Source: an uncultured Kiritimatiellota bacterium
Lineage (GTDB): Bacteria; Verrucomicrobiota; Kiritimatiellia; RFP12; UBA1067
Assembly: GCA_934643865.1 (NCBI GenBank)
Contig: CAKUCX010000001.1
Coordinates: forward strand, 1-64,000
DNA length: 64,000 nucleotides
Reading direction: 5' to 3'
Shown: one piece after another, positions 32,283 through 38,396 of the stretch
Position numbering within the stretch: the stretch's first letter is position 1
Layout of the letters: each line of letters opens with the position of its first letter
Translations under genes and position numbers: made by a program
Notes under the pieces: model-generated
Seen by the model: the letters and a program-made list of their open reading frames with translations, nothing else
Databases searched by the model: none
What the model was told of the DNA's origin: nothing

Positions 32283-34397
32283 TCAGAATCCCGCCTGCTT
32301 CGCCCGGCAGGGCTCGCAGGCCGCCGTTTCGCCGTCCTGCGGCGCAAGCGGCCGCACGGGGCGCGTCGCCTCGATCTGGCGGCGCCAGGCGTTCTCGCGG
32401 ATGTCCGTCATGCCCGCGCGGAAGCGTCCGTCGCGCGCGGGCGAGAGGCGCACGAGGTGCGTCGCGTGGCCGGGCACGCGCATCGTGTAGACGCCGCGCG
32501 CCTCGCCCTCGTCCTTCTGCCGCCAGAGGTCGCGCACGCGCCAGCCGCCCTCCAGCCCGGCGGCGGCGAGGTCGAACGTGACGTTCTGCGCGATGAGGTT
32601 CGCGTTCAGGAGGCCCACGGCCACCGAGCCGTCCGCGAGCGGGCGCGCCCAGATCTCGCCCATGCCGTCGGCGGCGATCTTCGCCGCGCCGAGGCCGAGC
32701 GCATCCTGATCGACGGCCAGCACCTCGTCGTTCGAGAGGAGGTTGAGCGTGAAGGCGTCGAGCCGCGTCATGTCGCAGCCGATCATGAGCGGCGCGCCCA
32801 CGAGGCACCAGAGCGAGACGTGCGTGTACTGCTCGTTCGGCGTGAGGCGCGAGCCCTTGAAGCCGTTCCAGTGCATCTTGCCGACGCAGAGCATGTCGGG
32901 GTCATTCCACGCCCCCGGCTTCGACCACGGCCAGAGCGCGGCCTGCTTCTGGATGCTGCCGTAGACGCTGCCCCAGTTGTCGAACACGTCGCCCGTCGTG
33001 CGCCAGCAGCTGCCCCACACCGTCTCGCCCCAGGCGGAGACGTTGTCCATGCCGTACTGGCAGAGGGAGAAGAGGATGTCGCGGCCCTGCTCGCGCAGCG
33101 CCTTGCCCATCATGAGATAGGGGAAGCGCGCGCGGTCGAGGCCGCCGCCGAAGGCGACCTTCCCGTAGCTGCACCAGTCGTACTTGAGGTAGTCGAAGCC
33201 CCAGTCCGCATACGTCTTCGCGTCCTGGAACTCGTGCATCCAGCTGCCCGCGCAGCCGCCGCAGGTTGTCGGGCCCGGGGAGGAGTAGAGGCCGGCGCGC
33301 AGGCCCTTGGCGTGGATGTAGTCGGCAAGGCCCTTCATCGAGGGGAAGCGCGCGTTGGGGTTGATCGTGCCGTCGGCCGCGCGCGCGGGGCCCATGAGCG
33401 TCTTGTCCGCCTGCTCGCCGGGGCGGTTCTGCCAGAAGTCGTCGATGTTCACGTAGCACCAGCCGTGGTCGGCGAGGCCGCTTGCGACCATCGCGTCCGC
33501 CGCCGCCTTCACCTTCTCCTCTGTGACGCCGCCGCCGAAGACGTTCCAGCTGTTCCAGCCCATCGGGGGCGTGAGCGCGAGCGTGTCGCCCACGACGAGT
33601 GTCACCGTGCGCGTCGCGCGCCCGTGCGCGTTCCGGGCCGTGACGACGAGCGGGTATTCGCCGGGCCGCGCCACCGCGCCGTTCACGGAGGCGCGGTCCG
33701 CATTGAAGACGGCGCCGGGCGGCAGGCCCGCCACGGCGATCTCCATCGGCCGCTCCCCCGTCACGGGCACGCGGTAGAGAATCGGGCTTCCGGGCCGCAC
33801 GCCCACGCGGCCGGGGCCGTTCACGCGCGGGGCCGCCGGCGTCTTCGGCGTCAGGATCCCCAGCTGCTCCGTGAGCGTGGCCGGCTCCGGCGGCTTCGTG
33901 CCGTCCTTGAAGAGGAAGAAGGCGTCCGCCCAGTCGGCGTGGTCGCTGTCGTTGCCGTCGCCGCCGTCCGTCACCTCAAGGGCGACGACCTGCACGCCCG
34001 CGAGGTCCACCTTCAGCTGCGCGGTGCGCGTCCGGCGCGCGAGGCGCCCCGACGTCGCGGCGAGCCGCCCGTCCGCCCACACCTTGAACTCGACGCTCGC
34101 CTGGCGGCGGCCCTTCATCTCGTCGTCGAGTCCCACCGTCGCCTCGAAGGCGAGCGCGTTCCCGCCGAGCGGCACGACGAGGAGGCTCGGCGCGTGCGTG
34201 CCGAGGCCGTGTTCGTATGTCTTCCCGCCAAGGGAGAGGAGGCCGCCCTCGACGGAGCGCGCGACGAGCGGCGTGCGGTAGCCGCACGTCATCGCCGAGC
34301 GGTCCACGTCCTCCAGCCAGATCTTCTCCGCCGCCGGAGCCGCTGCCGCGCAGAGCATCCATGCGGCCAATCCCGCCAAACGCATGTTCAAGTCCAT
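32283..34397 (-). CDS. GH27 alpha-galactosidase with NPCBM domain
   Basis: A secreted protein of about 704 residues with a signal peptide at ~1-23 (MRLAGLAAWMLCAAAAPAAEK). Residues ~25-165 are an NPCBM carbohydrate-binding module (GGKTYEHGLGTHAPSLLVV). Residues ~185-270 are an Ig-like putative sugar-binding segment. From ~275 comes the GH27 barrel: LTPPMGWNSWNVFGG, YVNIDDFWQ, GLRAGLYSSPG, nucleophile Asp in FDYLKYDWCSYG, acid/base Asp in GAWNDPDMLCVG, then a C-terminal beta domain. It removes alpha-linked galactose or N-acetylgalactosamine. The ATG at 34397 sits 7 nt after TAAACT, so leaderless translation is predicted. Confidence 0.94.
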   Translation of the reverse strand: MDLNMRLAGLAAWMLCAAAAPAAEKIWLEDVDRSAMTCGYRTPLVARSVEGGLLSLGGKTYEHGLGTHAPSLLVVPLGGNALAFEATVGLDDEMKGRRQASVEFKVWADGRLAATSGRLARRTRTAQLKVDLAGVQVVALEVTDGGDGNDSDHADWADAFFLFKDGTKPPEPATLTEQLGILTPKTPAAPRVNGPGRVGVRPGSPILYRVPVTGERPMEIAVAGLPPGAVFNADRASVNGAVARPGEYPLVVTARNAHGRATRTVTLVVGDTLALTPPMGWNSWNVFGGGVTEEKVKAAADAMVASGLADHGWCYVNIDDFWQNRPGEQADKTLMGPARAADGTINPNARFPSMKGLADYIHAKGLRAGLYSSPGPTTCGGCAGSWMHEFQDAKTYADWGFDYLKYDWCSYGKVAFGGGLDRARFPYLMMGKALREQGRDILFSLCQYGMDNVSAWGETVWGSCWRTTGDVFDNWGSVYGSIQKQAALWPWSKPGAWNDPDMLCVGKMHWNGFKGSRLTPNEQYTHVSLWCLVGAPLMIGCDMTRLDAFTLNLLSNDEVLAVDQDALGLGAAKIAADGMGEIWARPLADGSVAVGLLNANLIAQNVTFDLAAAGLEGGWRVRDLWRQKDEGEARGVYTMRVPGHATHLVRLSPARDGRFRAGMTDIRENAWRRQIEATRPVRPLAPQDGETAACEPCRAKQAGF

Positions 34398-34404
34398 GCC
34401 GTCC

Positions 34405-34434
34405 AGTTTAGCAAAGGACGGCACGGTTGTCCAA
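34405..34434 (-). promoter_or_regulatory. -35/-10 promoter, leaderless GH27 gene
   Basis: On the minus strand TTGGAC (34429-34434), an 18-nt spacer, then TGCTAAACT with its hexamer at 34405-34410, exactly 7 nt (ggacggc), and the ATG at 34397. Confidence 0.65.
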
Positions 34435-34448
34435 CAGGGCCGGGGCCG

Positions 34449-34928
34449 TCAGGCGCGTTCGCATTCAAACGAGCGGCAGACGACGCCCGCCGAGCGGAAA
34501 ATCTCCTTCACCGTCCCGAGAAACGCCGTGTAGTCGCCGCCGTAGACCACCTCGCGGATGCCCGCGTTGATGATGAGCTTCGCGCAGGTGAGGCAGGGGG
34601 AAATGGTCACGTAGATGGTCGAGCCGGAGACGTCGATGCCGTAGCGCGCCGCCTGGCAGATGGCGTTCTGCTCGGCGTGGACGCACAGGCACTCATCCAG
34701 CCGCGTGCCGCTCGGCGCATGGCCCGAACAGCGCGGGCATCCGCCGTCGAAGCAGTTCTTCACCCCGCGCGGCGTCCCGTTGTAGCCCGTGGAGAGCAGG
34801 TGGTTGTCCTTCACGACGACGGCCGCGACCTGGCGGCGCGAACAGTTCGACCGCTTCGCGACGACGTGCGCGATTTCCATGAAATACTCGTCCCACGAAG
34901 GGCGCGGATCGTTTTTCTTTTCGGGCAT
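34449..34928 (-). CDS. dCMP deaminase family protein
   Basis: A 159-residue zinc-dependent cytidine/deoxycytidylate deaminase. The zinc and catalytic residues are in CVHAEQNAI (His, Glu) and SPCLTCAKL (two Cys), spaced as in dCMP deaminases and ComEB. An extra Cys-rich segment (FDGGCPRCSGHAPSGTRLDEC) matches the second zinc site of this family. It would supply dUMP for thymidylate synthesis. Promoter TACAAT at 34953-34958; GGAGAGG near the ATG. Confidence 0.95.
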   Translation of the reverse strand: MPEKKNDPRPSWDEYFMEIAHVVAKRSNCSRRQVAAVVVKDNHLLSTGYNGTPRGVKNCFDGGCPRCSGHAPSGTRLDECLCVHAEQNAICQAARYGIDVSGSTIYVTISPCLTCAKLIINAGIREVVYGGDYTAFLGTVKEIFRSAGVVCRSFECERA

Positions 34929-34952
34929 TTCCCTCTCCGTCGCTTTTTCGGC

Positions 34953-34958
34953 ATTGTA
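34953..34958 (-). promoter_or_regulatory. Extended -10 box for dCMP deaminase gene
   Basis: TGGTACAAT on the minus strand, 24 nt before the ATG, leaving a short leader with GGAGAGG. Confidence 0.55.
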
Positions 34959-35021
34959 CCACGTCCTCGCCGGGGGGACAAGGCCGGAAACGCGCCCCCC
35001 GCTTCGCGAGGCGGCGCGCCC

Positions 35022-36557
35022 CTAGTCCCGGTTGCCGAGGAACAGGCGGTAGGCCGGGTTGCGCGACACGTCGCGGAAGGCGTAGCCGAGCTTCTGCAGC
35101 GCCGCCGTGAAGGCGCTCCGCTCGGCGGCCGGCACCTGGAGCCCCACGAGGACCTTGCCGTGGTCGGCGCCGTGGTTGCGGTAGTGGAAGAGCGTGATGT
35201 TCCAGCGGTCGGAGATCGCCTCCAGGAAGTCCATCAGCGCGCCGGGGCGCTCGGGGAACTCGAAGGTATAGACGACCTCGTCGTGGATGCCGCGCGTATG
35301 GCCGCCGACCATGTGGCGGATGTGCTCCTTCGCGAGCGCGTCGTCGGAGAGGTCGATCGTGCCGATCTTCGCGACGGCGAGCTGCTGGACGATGCGCCGC
35401 GTCTCTTCGCGGTCGGCGACGGAGAGGCCCACGAAGACGTAGGCCTTGTCGGGGTCGAAGTAGCGGTAGTTGAACTCCGTGACGTTGCGCTTGCCGATCT
35501 TGCGGATGAACGCCTTGAAGGCGCCGCGCACCTCGGGGATGCGGCATTCGAGGATCGCCTCGCGCCTCTCGCCGATCTCCGTCTGCTCCGAGACGAAGCG
35601 GATGCGGTCGAAGTTCATGTTCGCGCCGGAGACGATGCAGGCGTACGTCTCGCCCCGCGCCCCCTTCCCGGCCGCGTACTGCTTCGCGGCCGCGAGCGCA
35701 AGCGCGCCCGCCGGCTCGCAGATCGCGCGCGTCGCCTCGAAGATGTCCTTGATCGCCGCGCACGTCTCGTCGGTCGTGACGCGGACGATGCCGTCGAGGA
35801 AGCGCCGGCAGAGGTCGAAGGTGATCTTGCCCGGCTTCTTGACCGCCACGCCGTCCGCGAAGAGGCCGACCTCGGCGAGCGTGACGCGCCGCCCGGCCTT
35901 GATCGAGCGGTCCATGCAGTCCGAGTCGACGGGCTCGACGCCGAAGACCTTGACGTCCGGGCGCACGGCCTTGAGGTAGACGGCGACGCCCGCCGCGAAC
36001 CCGCCGCCGCCGACGGGAACGAAGACGGCGTCGAGCGCGCCGGGGCGCTGGCGGAGGATCTCCATCGCCACCGTCCCCTGCCCGGCGATGACGTCGGGGT
36101 CGTCGTAGGGCGGAATGAACGTGTAGTCCTTCTCCTTGACGAGGCGCGCGGCCTCGGCCGCCGCGTCCGAGTAGGAGTCGCCCGCGAGGACGATCGACGC
36201 GCCGTAGCCTTTCACGGAGGCGATCTTGATCTCGGGCGTCGTGACGGGCATCACGATCGTCGCCTTGCACCCGAGCGTCTTCGCGCTGAGCGCGACGCCC
36301 TGCGCGTGGTTGCCCGCCGAGGCCGCGAGGACGCCCTTCGCGAGCGCGGCGCGCGGCAGCTGCGCCATCTTGTTGTAGGCGCCCCGGATCTTGAAGGAGT
36401 GGACGCCCTGAAGGTCTTCGCGCTTCAGGAGAAAGCAGTTGCCGAGCTTGCGCGAGAGCGCCGCCGCCTCTTCGAGCGGGCTTTCGATTGCGACGTCGTA
36501 GACCTTGGAATTGAGGATGCGGCGCAGGTACTGCTCCTGAAGACTCTTGTCGTTCAT
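35022..36557 (-). CDS. ilvA: Threonine ammonia-lyase, biosynthetic
   Basis: PLP-dependent threonine deaminase making 2-oxobutanoate for isoleucine. The 511 residues equal the length of the allosteric E. coli enzyme. PLP lysine in HSFKIRGAYNKMAQLP, AASAGNHAQGVALSAK, VPVGGGGFAAGVAVYLK in the catalytic domain (~1-330), then two ACT-like regulatory segments (~335-511), implying isoleucine/valine control. The ATG has GGAGGAG 5-11 nt upstream and lies only 16 nt beyond the T-tract of a terminator that follows tRNA-His, so no separate promoter fits between them. Confidence 0.97.
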   Translation of the reverse strand: MNDKSLQEQYLRRILNSKVYDVAIESPLEEAAALSRKLGNCFLLKREDLQGVHSFKIRGAYNKMAQLPRAALAKGVLAASAGNHAQGVALSAKTLGCKATIVMPVTTPEIKIASVKGYGASIVLAGDSYSDAAAEAARLVKEKDYTFIPPYDDPDVIAGQGTVAMEILRQRPGALDAVFVPVGGGGFAAGVAVYLKAVRPDVKVFGVEPVDSDCMDRSIKAGRRVTLAEVGLFADGVAVKKPGKITFDLCRRFLDGIVRVTTDETCAAIKDIFEATRAICEPAGALALAAAKQYAAGKGARGETYACIVSGANMNFDRIRFVSEQTEIGERREAILECRIPEVRGAFKAFIRKIGKRNVTEFNYRYFDPDKAYVFVGLSVADREETRRIVQQLAVAKIGTIDLSDDALAKEHIRHMVGGHTRGIHDEVVYTFEFPERPGALMDFLEAISDRWNITLFHYRNHGADHGKVLVGLQVPAAERSAFTAALQKLGYAFRDVSRNPAYRLFLGNRD

Positions 36558-36573
36558 CACGGCTCCTCCATGC

Positions 36574-36599
36574 AAAAAACCGCCCCGGCCGGGACGGTT
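36574..36599 (-). terminator. Intrinsic terminator after tRNA-His
   Basis: On the minus strand 9-bp arms AACCGTCCC / GGGGCGGTT (one T-G pair), loop GGCC, followed by TTTTTT. It begins 5 nt after the encoded CCA and ends 16 nt before the ilvA ATG, so ilvA requires read-through. Confidence 0.85.
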
Positions 36600-36603
36600 G
36601 ATT

Positions 36604-36680
36604 TGGGGCAAGAGACGGGGCACGATCCCGCAACCCTCAGATCCACAATCTGATGCTCTACCGATTGAGCTACTCTCGCC
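36604..36680 (-). tRNA. tRNA-His (GTG)
   Basis: A complete cloverleaf is readable: acceptor GCGAGAG paired with CTCTTGC (one G-T pair), an encoded extra 5' G (G-1) opposite C73, the histidine-tRNA hallmark, D arm AGCTCAATCGGTAGAGC, anticodon arm TCAGA-TTGTGGA-TCTGA with anticodon GTG, and a T-loop GGATCGTGCC variant of the usual GGTTCGAATCC. The CCA end is encoded. A TATACT box lies 17 nt upstream. Confidence 0.96.
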
Positions 36681-36696
36681 ATCGAAAACGGCGGAC

Positions 36697-36702
36697 AGTA
36701 TA
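36697..36702 (-). promoter_or_regulatory. -10 box for tRNA-His (and ilvA by read-through)
   Basis: CGGTATACT on the minus strand, 16 nt before the first tRNA base. Confidence 0.6.
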
Positions 36703-36765
36703 CCGAATTTCGAACGTGCTTGCAACGGCGATTTTCCCCTCTCGGCGGCGCGGCAAGGCCCCGCC

Positions 36766-37068
36766 CCAGAGCGTGTGGTAGCAGTGCGAGGGGCGCCCCG
36801 GCTTCTGGGGGTTGTGGCCGAACTCTGCGCCTTCCTGGCGCCCGTAGACCGGCTTGACCGTCGGATCGAGGTCGAGGATGTAGTCCTGGTCTAGCAGGGG
36901 CTCGGCCAGGCGCAGGTTCTCGTTCCATATCCATTCGAGACCCTCCTTCTCCGGGATCGCCTTGAGGTTCCTGCGGACCGAGTCGCAGGACATGAGCCTG
37001 CGCAGTCCGAACGCCTCGGCGGTCACCGCGTCGCCGGCCAGGGCGAGATGCGCATCTCGCCCTTTCAA
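36766..37068 (-). pseudogene. IS1380-like transposase remnant
   Basis: About 100 codons of a DDE transposase: LAGDAVTAEAFGLRRLM, then ILDLDPTVKPVYGRQEG (first catalytic Asp), FGHNPQKPGRPSHCYHTLW. This is the conserved central part of the IS1380 family; the rest of the catalytic domain and the N-terminus are missing. After HTLW the frame runs into unrelated sequence and the tRNA-His promoter. A 24-bp perfect palindrome (37040-37063) marks the 5' break. No terminal inverted repeats are seen. Confidence 0.85.
37040..37063. repeat. 24-bp perfect palindrome
   Basis: Arms AGGGCGAGATGC / GCATCTCGCCCT with no loop, at the 5' edge of the transposase remnant. It could be a break/join scar or an operator-like site. 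Confidence 0.8.
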
Positions 37069-37082
37069 CTGCCGCGTTTAGG

Positions 37083-37111
37083 CTTAACTACTTAACCACT
37101 TAACTACTTAA
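37083..37111 (-). repeat. Octamer tandem array, 3.6 units
   Basis: Plus-strand units CTACTTAA, CCACTTAA, CTACTTAA preceded by a partial CTTAA. On the minus strand this is TTAAGTAG/TTAAGTGG, the same family as 26420-26475. It encodes the last residues (LSS) and the stop of the symporter gene. Confidence 0.92.
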
Positions 37112-38344
37112 TTTCTTCTCGTTGCCGAGGTCCTTGTCCACGATCGCGCAGATGCAGCAGTCGCTCCACACGTTTTCCGCCGTCTCGATCATGTCGATGA
37201 TCGTGTAGATCGGCAGGATCACGCCGAGGATCATGAGGTTGCCGTTCACGCCCGCCATGAGCGAGAGCGTGAGGAAGTAGCAGCCCATCGGCACGCCCGC
37301 GTTTCCGATCGCGCAGAGCGTCGCGATGAGGCACCACACGAGCATCACGGGCAGCGTGAGGACGATGCCGCACTCCGGCGAGTTCTTCATCACGAAGAGG
37401 GACGTCACGAGGATGAACGCCGCGCAGCCGTTCATGTTGATCGTGCAGCAGAGCGGCAGGATGAAGCGCGCGATCCAGGGTTTCGCCTTCATGTTCGCCT
37501 CCGCCGTCGCGACCGTCACCGGCAGCGTCGCCGCCGAGCTCTTCGTGAAGAGCGCCATCAGGAGCGCCGGCGACATCTGCCGCATCACCTTGTAGCCGTT
37601 CACGCCGCGCAGGTAGCAGAGAAGCGGCAGGATGACGAAGAACTGGATCGCGTTGCCGCCCAGCACCACGAGCACGTACTTGCCGATCGAGCCGACGACG
37701 ACCCCGGCGGACATCTGCGCGGCGAGCTGCGCCGCGAACGCGACGATGCCGGCGGGCAGCGCCCAGATGAGCCCCTTGATCATCCCGAAGAACACCTCCT
37801 GCAGGCCGCACAGCGCCTTGTGGAGCGTCTTCACGTTGTCGCTCTTCTTCTCCAGGACGGCGATGGCGATGCCGATGCCGGCCGCGATCAGCACGACGGC
37901 GAGCACGTTCCCCGTGAGGAACGGGTTGACGAGGTTGTTCGGCAATGCGTTGAGGATGTGGCCGTAGACCGTCGCGGGCGTGCGGGCGAGCTGCGACATC
38001 GCGCCCGCGTCCTTCGAGACGGCCGCGAGCGCGTCCGGCGAAATCGTGCCGGGATCGACGAGCAGGAAGAGACCCAAGCCCACGAGCGCCGCCACGAACG
38101 ACGTCAGGACGGTGAATGTGAGCGTCCGCGCGAAGACCTTCCCCATCGACTTGCCTTCGCCGAGGGACGCCATCGCCGTGAGGATCGCGAGCGCGACCGT
38201 CGGCACGGCGACGAACTGGAAGAGCCGCGTGTACGCCGATGCCACGAAGTCCATGAAGCCGTTGACCCAGCCCACGCCGAGCGAACCGAGGATGCCGCCC
38301 ACGACGAGCGCGCACGTCCAGATGATGACCTGTTTGAATTTCAT
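37100..38344 (-). CDS. Dicarboxylate/amino acid:cation symporter
   Basis: A 414-residue secondary transporter of the DAACS family (GltP/DctA type), which imports glutamate, aspartate or C4-dicarboxylates with H+ or Na+. About eight helices and two hairpins; family motifs include FTKSSAATLPVTVATAE (Ser-rich HP1), CTINMNGCAAFILV (TM7 NMDGT-like, here NMNGC) and GNAGVPMGCYFLT (HP2). GGAAAGG precedes the ATG. The last three residues and the TAA stop are derived from the octamer array. The unusual NMNGC in place of NMDGT may change ion coupling. Confidence 0.93.
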   Translation of the reverse strand: MKFKQVIIWTCALVVGGILGSLGVGWVNGFMDFVASAYTRLFQFVAVPTVALAILTAMASLGEGKSMGKVFARTLTFTVLTSFVAALVGLGLFLLVDPGTISPDALAAVSKDAGAMSQLARTPATVYGHILNALPNNLVNPFLTGNVLAVVLIAAGIGIAIAVLEKKSDNVKTLHKALCGLQEVFFGMIKGLIWALPAGIVAFAAQLAAQMSAGVVVGSIGKYVLVVLGGNAIQFFVILPLLCYLRGVNGYKVMRQMSPALLMALFTKSSAATLPVTVATAEANMKAKPWIARFILPLCCTINMNGCAAFILVTSLFVMKNSPECGIVLTLPVMLVWCLIATLCAIGNAGVPMGCYFLTLSLMAGVNGNLMILGVILPIYTIIDMIETAENVWSDCCICAIVDKDLGNEKKLSS

Positions 38345-38364
38345 TGTTTGACCTTTCCAATTAG

Positions 38365-38396
38365 CCACTTAACCACTTAACTACTTAATCACTTAA
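38365..38396 (-). repeat. Octamer tandem array, 4 units
   Basis: Plus-strand units CCACTTAA, CCACTTAA, CTACTTAA, TCACTTAA. It lies between the FAD oxidoreductase stop and the symporter start and encodes the C-terminal residues LSD (LS partly from the array) and stop of the FAD gene. Confidence 0.93.

Noticed and set aside
32457..36653. A 1398-residue plus-strand ORF
   Set aside because: It runs antisense over the GH27, dCMP deaminase, ilvA and tRNA-His genes and has low-complexity Arg/His/Glu composition.
36547..36894. A plus-strand ORF over tRNA-His
   Set aside because: It reads antisense through the tRNA and the transposase remnant; no homology and no ribosome site.
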